Shown here piece by piece: positions 8,709-16,919 of a DNA stretch of 64,000 bases. The notes under the pieces are model-generated. The model saw only the letters and a program-made list of their open reading frames with translations, was not told where the DNA came from and made no database searches. The DNA comes from Lysobacter enzymogenes. Its GTDB lineage: Bacteria > Pseudomonadota > Gammaproteobacteria > Xanthomonadales > Xanthomonadaceae. The translations under genes were made by a program, and so were the position numbers. The stretch covers positions 5,468,501 through 5,532,500 of the forward strand of contig NZ_CP067395.1 of the NCBI RefSeq assembly GCF_017355525.1, in the 5' to 3' direction. How positions within the stretch are numbered: the stretch's first letter is position 1; every line of letters begins with the position of its first letter.

Positions 8709-10271
8709 ATGAAAGTACTGGCCTGCGATGGCATCCACGAAGACGGTTTGGCCCTGTTCCGCGAAGCGGGCTGGGACGTCGTCGTGTCCGACCCGATCAA
8801 GGACACCGCCGCGCTCGCCGCCGCGCTCAAGGGCGTGGACGCGATCCTGGTGCGTTCGGCGACCAAGGTGCCGGCCGAAGCGCTGGCGGATGCGAACCAA
8901 CTGCGCGTGATCGGCCGCGCCGGCGCCGGCGTCGACACCATCGACGTGGAAGCCGCGACCGAGCGCGGCATCGCGGTCATGAACGCGCCCGACGGCAACA
9001 CCCTGGCCGCGGCCGAACACGCGATCTCGCTGCTGTTCGCGCTGGCCCGCCACATCCCGCGCGCCGACGCCGGCATGAAGGCCGGCGAATGGCCGAAGAA
9101 CGGCCTCACCGGTTTCGAGCTCGAAGGCAAGAAGCTCGGCGTGATCGGCCTGGGCCGCATCGGCGGCACGGTCGCGCGCAAGGCCCAGGGCATCGGCATG
9201 GAAGTGGCCGCGCACGATCCGTTCCTGCCCGCGTCCGCCGCCGGCAAGGGCAGCGTGCCGCTGAAGACGCTCGAGGAGCTGCTGGCCTGGGCCGACGTCG
9301 TCACCCTGCACATCCCGCGCACCAAGGAAACGACCAACCTGCTGTCGGAAGCGAACATGCGCGCGATGAAGAAGGGCGCGTACCTGGTCAACGCCGCGCG
9401 CGGCGGCCTGGTCGACGAAGCCGCGCTGCTGGCGCTGATCGAAGAAGGCCACATCGCCGGCGCCGCGCTCGACACCTTCGTGACCGAACCGCTGCCGGCC
9501 GATTCGCCGCTGCGCGCGAACCCCAAACTGATCCTGACCCCGCACCTGGGGGCCTCGACCAGCGAAGCGCAGCAGGCGGTCAGCACGATCCTCGCCCGCC
9601 AGATCATCGACTTCGTCGCCACCGGCGCGGTCGCCGGCTGCGTCAACCTGCCGCCGCTGACCGCCGAAGCCGCGCGCGAAGTCGGCCCGTGGATGCCGCT
9701 GATGTCGGCGCTGGGCCGCCTCGCCGCGCGCCTGGTGCCGGCGCCTACGCGCCTGGAAATCACCTATGCCGGACGCACCGAAGCGCTGGATACGCGGCCG
9801 CTGTCGCGGCTGTTGGTGGCGGCGCTGCTCGGCACCGCATCGGGCCGGGTCACGCCGGTCAACGCGTTGCAGGAAGCCGCCGCGCGCGGGCTGGTCGTGT
9901 CGGAAACCCTCGGCGGCAACGGCGACGGTTTCGACCGCCTGCTCAAGCTGCGCGTGGTCGGCGAGAAGCGCACCCGCGAGATCGAGGCGACCTTGCACCG
10001 CGGCCCGCGCGTGGTCCGCCTGGACGGCGTCGAAATCGAATTCGATCCGCAGGCGCACGTGCTGCTGCTGCGCAACGAGGACCGTCCCGGCATGATCGGC
10101 GTGGTCGGCTCGACCCTCGGCGCGGCCGGCGTCAACATCGTCAACTTCGCCCTCGGCGCGGCCGGCGACGGCCAGGCGCGCGCGGCGATCACCGTCGACC
10201 GCCCGGTCAACGAGGAGCAACTGGCGGCGCTGCGCGCGACTCCGGGCATCCTCTCGCTGGCGCAGGTGTAA
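8709..10271 (+). CDS. serA: D-3-phosphoglycerate dehydrogenase, long form with ACT domain
   Basis: 520 residues; catalyses the first step of serine synthesis, oxidising 3-phosphoglycerate to 3-phosphohydroxypyruvate with NAD. GLGRIG (147-152) is the nucleotide-binding loop; Arg231 (AARGGLVDE), Glu260 (TEP) and His279 (TPHLGAST) form the D-2-hydroxyacid dehydrogenase active site. The C-terminus continues through an ASB-like domain (about 320-440) into an ACT domain (LLLRNEDRPGMIGVVGSTLG, ending LSLAQV), the serine-sensing arrangement of the 520-530 residue SerA class, longer than E. coli SerA (410). CTGGAG lies 6 nt before the ATG. The next gene starts 4 nt after its stop. Confidence 0.97.
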   Translation: MKVLACDGIHEDGLALFREAGWDVVVSDPIKDTAALAAALKGVDAILVRSATKVPAEALADANQLRVIGRAGAGVDTIDVEAATERGIAVMNAPDGNTLAAAEHAISLLFALARHIPRADAGMKAGEWPKNGLTGFELEGKKLGVIGLGRIGGTVARKAQGIGMEVAAHDPFLPASAAGKGSVPLKTLEELLAWADVVTLHIPRTKETTNLLSEANMRAMKKGAYLVNAARGGLVDEAALLALIEEGHIAGAALDTFVTEPLPADSPLRANPKLILTPHLGASTSEAQQAVSTILARQIIDFVATGAVAGCVNLPPLTAEAAREVGPWMPLMSALGRLAARLVPAPTRLEITYAGRTEALDTRPLSRLLVAALLGTASGRVTPVNALQEAAARGLVVSETLGGNGDGFDRLLKLRVVGEKRTREIEATLHRGPRVVRLDGVEIEFDPQAHVLLLRNEDRPGMIGVVGSTLGAAGVNIVNFALGAAGDGQARAAITVDRPVNEEQLAALRATPGILSLAQV

Positions 10272-10275
10272 GCGC

Positions 10276-10920
10276 ATGCGCATCCTGCTCGCCCGCCACG
10301 GAGAGACCCCCTGGAACGCCGAAGGCCGCTACCAGGGGCAGGAAGACATCGCGCTGTCGCCGGTCGGCGAAACCCAGGCGCGCGCGCTCGGCGCGCGCCT
10401 GCGCGAAGTGCCGGTGACGCGCGCGGTGGCCTCGCCGCTGTCGCGCGCGCGCCGCACCGCCGAGCTCGCGCTCGGCGAGGAGCGCGCGTCGATGCTGCAA
10501 CTCGACCCGGGCCTGATGGAGATCGCCCACGGCAGTTGGGAAGGCCTGCTCGCCAGCGAAATCCGCGAACGCGACGGCGACCGCCTGCGCGCCTGGCGCG
10601 ACACCCCGCACGAGGTGCTGATGCCCGGCGGCGAATCGATCGTGCACGTGCTCGACCGCGCCTGGCCCGCGTTCGCCAAGGCCTGCGAAGGGCTGAAGGA
10701 CGACGACACCTTGCTGGTGGTCGCCCACGACGCGGTCAACCGGGTGCTGCTGTGCAAGATCCTCGGCATCCCGTTGGCCAAGCTGTGGACGTTCCGGCAG
10801 GCGCCGACGACGTTGAACCTGCTCGAGGGCGACAGCGTCGAGCGGCTCGAGGTGGTGCGGTTGAACGATTGCAGCCATCACACGGCGTTGTTCGGGGAGG
10901 CGGTGCATCGGGCGTTGTGA
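10276..10920 (+). CDS. Histidine phosphatase family protein (possible phosphoserine phosphatase)
   Basis: 214-residue phosphoglycerate-mutase-like phosphatase. RHGET (Arg7-His8) supplies the phosphohistidine nucleophile, SPLSRARRTAE the second Arg, EIAHGSWEG the acid region and VVAHDA (His151) the second catalytic His; the usual HG is HD here. It starts 4 nt after serA with no terminator between, so the two are surely co-transcribed. Metal-independent phosphoserine phosphatases of this fold are known (Hydrogenobacter PspA), so a role completing or assisting serine synthesis is a reasonable inference from context. A general phosphatase or cobalamin-type CobC activity cannot be excluded from sequence alone. 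Confidence 0.9.
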   Translation: MRILLARHGETPWNAEGRYQGQEDIALSPVGETQARALGARLREVPVTRAVASPLSRARRTAELALGEERASMLQLDPGLMEIAHGSWEGLLASEIRERDGDRLRAWRDTPHEVLMPGGESIVHVLDRAWPAFAKACEGLKDDDTLLVVAHDAVNRVLLCKILGIPLAKLWTFRQAPTTLNLLEGDSVERLEVVRLNDCSHHTALFGEAVHRAL

Positions 10921-10930
10921 GCGCGCCGGA

Positions 10931-10954
10931 CCGGGGCGCCGAACGGCGCTCCGG
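10931..10954 (+). terminator. Hairpin after serA-phosphatase operon
   Basis: CCGGGGCGCC (10931-10940) pairs with GGCGCTCCGG (10945-10954) around GAAC with one G-U wobble. No T-run follows, so termination is only possible. Confidence 0.35.
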
Positions 10955-11018
10955 CCGCGTGCCGTTATGGTCCAATAGCCCCCGCGCGCCGCAGGACGCG
11001 GCGTCTTCAGGGGGCCAC

Positions 11019-12050
11019 ATGATCCGTTTCCGCGTTCTCGCGCACGCCTTGGCGGCGGCCGCGACGCTGGCCGTTTGCGCCGGCGCCGGCGCGCAGCCCG
11101 TTGCGCAAACCTTCGACCCGGGGGCCGGCGGCCCGATGCCGGCCGACTGTCCGCCGGGCGAGCCGCAGCGTTCGCCGCCGAAGTATCCGCGCGGCTACTT
11201 CACTGCCAGCGGCACCACGGTGTTGGTGCTGGACCTCGATCGCTGCGGCCTGATCGATCAGGTCTGGATCGAGCGCAACTCCGGCTACGCCGAGCTCGAC
11301 CGTGCGGCGGTGGAAGCGGCCAGGCAGTGGCGCTTTTCGCCGGAAATCCGCCAGGGCCGGGCGGTGCCGTCGCGGGTGCGGCTGCCGCTGGATTTCCAGC
11401 CGCTCGCGCCCGAGCAGGTCGCCAAGTCGCGCGAGCGCGTGCAGGCCGAATGGGATCGGGCCCGGGCGAACGCGCGCGACGCCCAGCGTCCGCTGCAGAA
11501 AGACGGCACCTTGCCGGGCTATTTGCCCGACCCCTATCCGATGCCGGCCGGCTCGGCGCAGGAACTGATCCGCATGGTGCGCAGCGAAGGGCAGCGGATC
11601 CCCGGAGACTCGCCGCAGGTGCCGGTGTACACCACCAGTTCCGATCGCGGCCTGCTGGTCTGGCTGGTGCTGGAGGAGGGCATGAGCTTCTCGCCCGCGA
11701 TCATCCGCCGGCGTCTGGTCGAGGACGGCGAGAAATCCTATTTCCTCAGCGCAGGCACGTGCAGCGCGGCGCGTGCGAGCGATTGCGACGATTTCCGGAA
11801 GTTCCTGGAGTTGATGATGGCGCAACACCCGCGGCCGCCGTTGCCGCGCGAGTTGCCGGCCGAACCGTCGCTGCCGCCGCGCGAGCCGATACGGACCTCG
11901 CCGGTCGGTCGCTCGCGCTTGCCGATGCCTGCGCTTGCGGATCCGCCGTCGCCGGCGCGCAAGGGCGCGGGCCCGTTGCCGCCGCCTCCGCCCCCGCCGC
12001 CGGAACCGCACGACGCCACGCCCCCGGTTCCGGCCTGGCAGCGGGACTGA
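11019..12050 (+). CDS. Exported TonB C-terminal-domain protein, paralogue A
   Basis: 343 residues with a GGGGG-rich ribosome site before ATG 11019. A signal peptide (RVLAHALAAAATLAVCAGAGA) is followed by a TonB_C fold at about 45-130: PPKYP, a central beta region, the DRCG turn, NSGYAELDRAAVEAARQWRF and a closing LPLDF. Unlike real TonB it has no membrane anchor or proline-rich spacer before this domain. A second region (about 160-270) has no name known to me: KDGTLPGYLPDP, EDGEKSYFLSAGTC, a further Cys and a FLEL segment. The tail is proline-rich (eight prolines in a row). Cys in CPP and DRCG are conserved in paralogue B and may pair. Function unknown; a periplasmic scaffold is only a guess. 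Confidence 0.85.
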   Translation: MIRFRVLAHALAAAATLAVCAGAGAQPVAQTFDPGAGGPMPADCPPGEPQRSPPKYPRGYFTASGTTVLVLDLDRCGLIDQVWIERNSGYAELDRAAVEAARQWRFSPEIRQGRAVPSRVRLPLDFQPLAPEQVAKSRERVQAEWDRARANARDAQRPLQKDGTLPGYLPDPYPMPAGSAQELIRMVRSEGQRIPGDSPQVPVYTTSSDRGLLVWLVLEEGMSFSPAIIRRRLVEDGEKSYFLSAGTCSAARASDCDDFRKFLELMMAQHPRPPLPRELPAEPSLPPREPIRTSPVGRSRLPMPALADPPSPARKGAGPLPPPPPPPPEPHDATPPVPAWQRD

Positions 12051-12160
12051 GGCGGTCCGCATGCCCGCGCCGTGCCGTAGGGGCCGCCGCTGAATCCTGA
12101 TTCGCCGCGTTCGGCCGTCGCTGCGCGCTTGTTTCGAATCCATCCAGATCCGATCGCGAT

Positions 12161-12976
12161 ATGAGAGCCGACAAAACTTTTTCCCCATTGGCGTCCTGGT
12201 TGCTTGCGCTGGCGTTGCTGCCGACGGCGGCATGGGCGGCGGATGCCTGTCCGCCGCGTCAGGGCGACAACGCGCCGCCCAAGTATCCCGACCCGGCCTT
12301 TCAACCCAACGCCGAAGTCACGCTGCTGATCGGCGTCGACCGTTGCGGCGCCGCGACGACGGTGGAGGCGCTGTGGACCTCCGGGTATCCGGCGCTCGAC
12401 GCCGCCGCGGTCGAGGCCGCGCGCGGCTGGCGATTCGATCAGGGCCGCGGCGGGCGGGTCCGCGTGCCGGTCGCGTTCGTCGGCAACGGCCCCAGCGCGC
12501 CGACGACGTTGCGCAAGCCGACGCCGGAGTTCCTGGCGATCCTGGCCGACTTCTGCGCCATGCGGGTGCCGCCGGTGGCCGCGAACGCCGACGGGACGCT
12601 GCCGGGCTTCATCGCGGATCCCGCGCCGTTCGGTTTCGACTCCATCGCGGCGGCCGAACAGACCATGGCGCGCGAGGGCGTGCGCGAAGTCACAGACCTC
12701 GACAAGGCGGAGGGCCGCGGCTACATCACCGGAAACACGTTCCGCTGGGAGCGATGGCGCGTGTTCAAGGGCAACTGGGAATTCGCGCCCTCGGTGATGA
12801 AGCAGCGCAAGGTGTTCGACGGCGAAAAAAGCTTCATCGTCACCGGCGGCCGCTGCGAAGCCGCCGACCCGGCCAAATGCGCGCGGTTCGAATCGTTCCT
12901 GCGCGACTTCAACAAAAAGCCGCAACCGGCCCAGGAAGGGCCGCCGCCGTTGCCCGCAGGTTCGCGCTGCCTGTGA
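12161..12976 (+). CDS. Exported TonB C-terminal-domain protein, paralogue B
   Basis: 271 residues, beginning with a signal peptide (PLASWLLALALLPTAAWAA). The TonB_C-like domain (about 30-105) matches its upstream neighbour: CPPRQGDNAPPKYP, VDRCG, TSGYPALDAAAVEAARGWRF, VPVAFVG. The second region also matches: ADGTLPGFIADPAP, FDGEKSFIVTGGRCEA, a further Cys and FESFLRDF. It lacks the proline tail of paralogue A. No membrane segment apart from the signal. The pair probably arose by duplication, with 110 nt between them. Automated annotation may call it an energy transducer, but nothing here would anchor it in the inner membrane. Confidence 0.85.
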   Translation: MRADKTFSPLASWLLALALLPTAAWAADACPPRQGDNAPPKYPDPAFQPNAEVTLLIGVDRCGAATTVEALWTSGYPALDAAAVEAARGWRFDQGRGGRVRVPVAFVGNGPSAPTTLRKPTPEFLAILADFCAMRVPPVAANADGTLPGFIADPAPFGFDSIAAAEQTMAREGVREVTDLDKAEGRGYITGNTFRWERWRVFKGNWEFAPSVMKQRKVFDGEKSFIVTGGRCEAADPAKCARFESFLRDFNKKPQPAQEGPPPLPAGSRCL

Positions 12977-13114
12977 ATCCGCCGCGCCGCGGCGGCGAGG
13001 GCGGGTGCCGGCGGCGGATCCGGACCGGATCCGTCGAACCGCAGCGGTCGGCGGGACGGCCGCGACGCGATTCCGCCGCTCCTGCGCGGCGACCGGATCG
13101 GCGACAATAGCCGC

Positions 13115-14380
13115 ATGCAAACCCGTACCCTCGCCGACTGGCTCGCCCACATCGAACGCATCCACCCCAAGTCCATCGACATGGGGCTCGACCGCATCCG
13201 CGAAGTCTCCAGGCGCCTCGGGCTGACCCGCCCGGGCCGCGAGGTGATCACCGTCGGCGGCACCAACGGCAAAGGTTCCACCGTCGCCTTCATCGAAGCC
13301 ATCGCCCGCGCCGACGGGCGCCGGGTCGGCGCCTACACCTCGCCGCATCTGCTGGCCTACAGCGAGCGCATCCGCATCGGCGGCGAAGACGCCGCCGACG
13401 CCGACATCGTCGCCGCGTTCGAAGCCATCGAGGCCGCGCGCGGCGAGGTCGCGCTGACCTATTTCGAATACGGCACCCTGGCCGCGCTGTGGCTGTTCGA
13501 ACGCGCGGGGCTGGATCTGGCGATCCTGGAAGTCGGCCTCGGCGGGCGCCTGGACGCGACCAATATCGTCGACGCCGACGTGGCGGCGATCACCACGGTC
13601 GATCTGGATCACCAGGACTACCTCGGCGACGACCGCGAGAGCATCGGCTTCGAGAAGGCCGGCATCGCCCGCGGCTTCAAGCCGCTGGTGCTCGGCGACG
13701 ACGATCCGCCGTCGAGCGTGCTGCGCCACGCTTACCTCATCGGCGCCTCGGCGGTGCGCGCGGGCTGCGATTTCTTCTTCGCTCCGCTCGACGACGATGC
13801 GGCGCGCTGGCACTGGCGCGAGGTCGGTTTCGAGGTCGAGCTGCCGCGCCCGGCGCTGATCGCGCCGGTGCAGATGCGCAACGCCGCGGTCGCGATCGCC
13901 GCGCTGCGCGCGCTGGACGTCGCGCCGAGCGAGCGCGCCCTGGCCGAAGGCGTGGCGCAGGCGCGCGTGGCCGGCCGCCTGCAGCGGTTCGAACGCGGCG
14001 GCGTCGAGATCCTGGTCGATGTCGGCCACAACCCGCAGGCCGCGCGCGAACTGGCCGCCTGGCTCGACGCGCAGCCGCCGCGGCCGACCCGCGCGGTGTT
14101 CGCCGCGCTCGGCGACAAGGATGCGGTCGGCGTGGTCGCGGCGTTGGGCGAACGCATCGCCGACTGGCATCTGGCCGGCCTCGGCGGCCCGCGCGGGACC
14201 ACGGTGGAGGCCTTCGCGCAACGCCTGCAAGGCAGCGTCGCCGAACGCGGGCAGCGCCACGCCGACGTCGCCGAAGCCCTGGCCGCCGCGCGCGCGGCGG
14301 CGGGCGAGGGCGAACGCATCCTGGTGTTCGGCTCGTTCCACACCGCGGCCGAAGCCCTGCAGGCGCTCGCCGGCGACTGA
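13115..14380 (+). CDS. folC: Bifunctional dihydrofolate/folylpolyglutamate synthase
   Basis: 421 residues; adds glutamate to dihydropteroate and then extends folates with more glutamates, using ATP. The P-loop GGTNGKGST is at 48-56; TSPHLLAYSERIRI and EVGLGGRLDATN are the conserved Mur-ligase-type signatures, and LVDVGHNPQAA starts the C-terminal domain. Length matches E. coli FolC (422). No ribosome site is visible, and GACAAT (13103-13108) sits exactly where a -10 box would place transcription start at the ATG, so a leaderless mRNA is possible. First gene of the folC-dedD-cvpA-purF order known from E. coli. Confidence 0.96.
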   Translation: MQTRTLADWLAHIERIHPKSIDMGLDRIREVSRRLGLTRPGREVITVGGTNGKGSTVAFIEAIARADGRRVGAYTSPHLLAYSERIRIGGEDAADADIVAAFEAIEAARGEVALTYFEYGTLAALWLFERAGLDLAILEVGLGGRLDATNIVDADVAAITTVDLDHQDYLGDDRESIGFEKAGIARGFKPLVLGDDDPPSSVLRHAYLIGASAVRAGCDFFFAPLDDDAARWHWREVGFEVELPRPALIAPVQMRNAAVAIAALRALDVAPSERALAEGVAQARVAGRLQRFERGGVEILVDVGHNPQAARELAAWLDAQPPRPTRAVFAALGDKDAVGVVAALGERIADWHLAGLGGPRGTTVEAFAQRLQGSVAERGQRHADVAEALAAARAAAGEGERILVFGSFHTAAEALQALAGD

Positions 14381-14383
14381 GTG

Positions 14384-14470
14384 CGGGAGGGCCTGCAGGC
14401 CCGGCGCTTTTCGGCCGGATGAGCCGGAACCGACAGCAACGCGTCGGGCCCGAAGGTCCTGCACAAACAG
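14384..14470. repeat. Palindromic repeat, type B (degenerate)
   Basis: GCGGGAGGGCCTGCAGGCCC ... GTCGGGCCCGAAGGTCCTGC pairs loosely with itself and matches the better copy at 30339-30408 (CCTTCAGGCCCGACGCCTTT core). It sits between folC and the SPOR gene. Confidence 0.5.
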
Positions 14471-14573
14471 CCCGCGGCAAAAAACCTTCGATACAACGCC
14501 TGTGCGCGGCGTGTTTTTCTGAACGCCTCATCGGCCCGCACCGCCCGTGCCCGGCCCTGTCCCCGCCCGGGGG

Positions 14574-14579
14574 TATAAT
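14574..14579 (+). promoter_or_regulatory. TATAAT -10 element upstream of the SPOR gene
   Basis: A perfect TATAAT in GC-rich DNA, 39 nt before ATG 14618. No good -35 hexamer is visible at 16-18 nt. It suggests a second promoter inside the folC-purF cluster. Confidence 0.45.
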
Positions 14580-14617
14580 TCGCGCCGCCCCCCGGCCAAG
14601 CGAGCGACTGAGTAGCG

Positions 14618-15715
14618 ATGGAACCTGCCCTGAAACAGCGATTGATCGGTGCGTTGGTGTTGATCGCACTGGCGGTGATCTTCCTGCCCATGCTGATCAA
14701 GGGCCCGGCGCCCGAAAGCGGCGCCTCCGACGTTCCGCTGACCCTGCCCGACCAGCCGCAGGGCGGCCAGATCGAAACCCGCGAGCTGCCCCTGGTGACG
14801 CCGGGCGACGCGCCTTCGAGCGGCATGGTCGGCATGGAGCGTCCGCAGCCGGAGCCCAATGCCGCCACGCCGGCCGGCGACGGCCAGACCCTGCCGACGG
14901 TGGACACCGCCGCCGGCCGCCCGGGCATGCGGCCCGCCGCCACCGCCGGCGGCGATTACGCGGTGAGCTTCGGCAGCTACGCCAGCGCCGGCGACGCCGA
15001 GCGGGTCATCGCCGCGCTGCAGGCCGCGCGCCTGCCGGGGTATCAGGAAACCGCGGCAGGCGCCAACGGCCGCACCGTCTACCGCGTGCGCATCGGTCCG
15101 TTCGCGACCCAGGCCGACGCCGAGGCCGCGCGCTTGAATTCGAGCAAGGTGCGCAACGACGTCAGCGCCAAGGTCGTCGTGCTCAATGCCGACGCCGCCG
15201 ATCTGGCGTCCGGCCCGGCGCCCAGCAAGCCTGCGGCGCTGCCGCCGGAAGCGAGCAAGCCTGCGCCGCTGCCGCCTGAACCTCTCAAGCCCGCGAAGCC
15301 CGAGCCGGCCAAGCCGGTCGCGGCCAAGCCCGCCGAAACCAAGCCCGTCAAGCCGGTGGAGCCGCCGAAGCCGGCCGAGACCAAGCCGGTCGCCGCGGCC
15401 AAGCCCGAACCCGCCAAGCCGGAACCGGCCAAGCCCGCGCCCGCCAAGCCCGAACCGGCCAAGCCCGCCGCCGCCGGCACCGGCTTCGCCGTGCAGCTCG
15501 GCGCCTTCGGCAACGCCGAGGAAGCCAACAAACTGCGCGACCGCGCCCGTGCGGCCGGTTTCAGCGCATTCGTCGAACAGGTCCGCACCGACAAGGGCAC
15601 GCTCAACCGCGTGCGCATCGGTCCGGTGGTCAATCGCGCCGACGCCGACAAGCTCAAGGGCCAGGTCGCGGCCAAGCTCGGCATCGGCGACGCGCTGGTC
15701 AAACCGCATCCGTGA
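14618..15715 (+). CDS. dedD: Inner-membrane protein with two SPOR domains (DedD-like)
   Basis: 365 residues. A short cytoplasmic N-terminus, one membrane segment (IGALVLIALAVIFLPMLI, about 11-28), then a periplasmic part with two SPOR repeats: about 109-190 (YAVSFGSYASAGDAERVI) and about 285-365 (FAVQLGAFGNAEEANKL). SPOR domains bind denuded septal glycan strands, so a cell-division role is likely. The linker between them (about 205-283) is a low-complexity run of KPEPAKP/KPAETKP units. E. coli DedD has one SPOR domain in 220 residues, so the duplication is distinctive. Its position between folC and cvpA supports the dedD call. Confidence 0.9.
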   Translation: MEPALKQRLIGALVLIALAVIFLPMLIKGPAPESGASDVPLTLPDQPQGGQIETRELPLVTPGDAPSSGMVGMERPQPEPNAATPAGDGQTLPTVDTAAGRPGMRPAATAGGDYAVSFGSYASAGDAERVIAALQAARLPGYQETAAGANGRTVYRVRIGPFATQADAEAARLNSSKVRNDVSAKVVVLNADAADLASGPAPSKPAALPPEASKPAPLPPEPLKPAKPEPAKPVAAKPAETKPVKPVEPPKPAETKPVAAAKPEPAKPEPAKPAPAKPEPAKPAAAGTGFAVQLGAFGNAEEANKLRDRARAAGFSAFVEQVRTDKGTLNRVRIGPVVNRADADKLKGQVAAKLGIGDALVKPHP

Positions 15716-15785
15716 CCGCGCGGGCGCGACGCGACCGCACCGGCTGCCAGCGAACGGCGGCCGCACACGCTAGGGAGTAAGGCGA

Positions 15786-16709
15786 ATGACGGCTCTGGAC
15801 TGGGGCTTGCTGGTGATCGTGGCGCTGTCGGCGCTGCTCGGCATGGCGCGCGGCCTGATCGGCGTGGCGGTGTCGCTGGCGGCGTGGCTGCTGGCCGGGC
15901 TCGGCGCGTTCCTGTTCGGCGGCGACGTCGCCCGCGGGCTCAGCGACAGCGGCGCCAGCTGGGGCGGCTACCTCGGCGGCTATACGCTGTGCTTCGCCGC
16001 GATCTGGGTCGGGGTCAGCATCCTCGGCTGGGTGATCCGCACCGTCGCCCATTCCTACGGCATGTCCGAGATGGACCGGCTGATGGGCCTGGGCCTGGGC
16101 ACCCTGCGCGGGCTGATCTTCGCCTGCGCGCTGCTGGTGGTGCTGGGCCTGACCACGCTGCCGCGCGGGCCGACCTGGCGCAATTCCAGCCTCGCCTCGG
16201 TGCTGATGCCGGGCGCCCAGCTCATGCGCAGCGCCTTGCCCGACACGATCGCGCACAAGGTCGATCTGGAAGGCCGCGGCGGCTCGCTGCAGGAAACCGT
16301 GCAGGCCGAAGCCGGGCATCTGGAAAAGAATCTCAAGGGCAAGGTCGGCGCGACCGGCGGCAGCCTGCCCGGCGGCTTCGGCGGCCTGCCCAATCCGCTC
16401 GACGCGCTGGCCGGCGCCAGCGCGGGCGGCGGCGGCGGCGACCAGGGCGTGGGCGCCGGCGGCGATCCGGCCCAGGTCCTGCCCGACGCCTTGCCCGAGC
16501 CGCAGGCGCAGTCGCGCGGCGGCGATCCCGCCGGCGGCCTCGGCGGCCTGACCGGCCTGCTGCCCGGCGCGATGCGCGACCTGCTGCCGAAACAGGCGCC
16601 GGCCGGCCGCGGCGACGCCGCGCCCGCGCCGCGCGGCGTAGAAGGCCGCCGGATCCGCGACGATGGCGGCGCGGTCGACGCCAGCCAAGACGACAAGCAC
16701 GTGCGCTGA
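15786..16709 (+). CDS. cvpA: CvpA family inner-membrane protein with long Gly-rich tail
   Basis: 307 residues; AGGGAG precedes ATG 15786. Four membrane segments in the first 130 residues (for example LGLLVIVALSALLGMARG-like start and GLIFACALLVVLGLTTL) and the MDRLMGLGLGTLRG motif fit CvpA, a small membrane protein needed for envelope homeostasis and colicin V production in E. coli. The family is usually about 160 residues; here a C-terminal extension of about 150 residues is rich in Gly, Ala and Pro and ends in charged residues. It lies between dedD and purF as in E. coli. The tail's function is unknown. Confidence 0.92.
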   Translation: MTALDWGLLVIVALSALLGMARGLIGVAVSLAAWLLAGLGAFLFGGDVARGLSDSGASWGGYLGGYTLCFAAIWVGVSILGWVIRTVAHSYGMSEMDRLMGLGLGTLRGLIFACALLVVLGLTTLPRGPTWRNSSLASVLMPGAQLMRSALPDTIAHKVDLEGRGGSLQETVQAEAGHLEKNLKGKVGATGGSLPGGFGGLPNPLDALAGASAGGGGGDQGVGAGGDPAQVLPDALPEPQAQSRGGDPAGGLGGLTGLLPGAMRDLLPKQAPAGRGDAAPAPRGVEGRRIRDDGGAVDASQDDKHVR

Positions 16710-16818
16710 CGCGCTTTGCGCTTGCAATACGGCGGCCGCGCCGCCACTTCGGGCTTACCGAACGCGCTGTTTCGCGCCCGCAGCGGCCGCGACGACTGCA
16801 TTCGCGGCCGCCACGGGC

Positions 16819-16824
16819 GATAAT
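16819..16824 (+). promoter_or_regulatory. GATAAT -10 element upstream of purF
   Basis: GCGATAAT context 96 nt before the purF ATG; the same GCGATAAT string occurs before hutU. The -35 element is unclear. Confidence 0.4.
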
Positions 16825-16919
16825 CCGCGCCGCACCGGCCACGCCGATCCCGCGGGCGCCGCGGCGGCTTCACGACTCACCACGCGTCCCCACGCGACAC
16901 GACAGGCAGGACCAGCGCT

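Noticed and set aside
10276..10920. Phosphoglycerate mutase (gpm) assignment
   Set aside because: RHGET is shared by the whole superfamily; length and the HD motif do not match glycolytic mutase, so only the superfamily is named.
15279..15478. Regular GC-rich repeat that might be a CRISPR or tandem repeat locus
   Set aside because: It is the coding sequence of the KPEPAKP linker in the SPOR protein; units vary and stay in frame.
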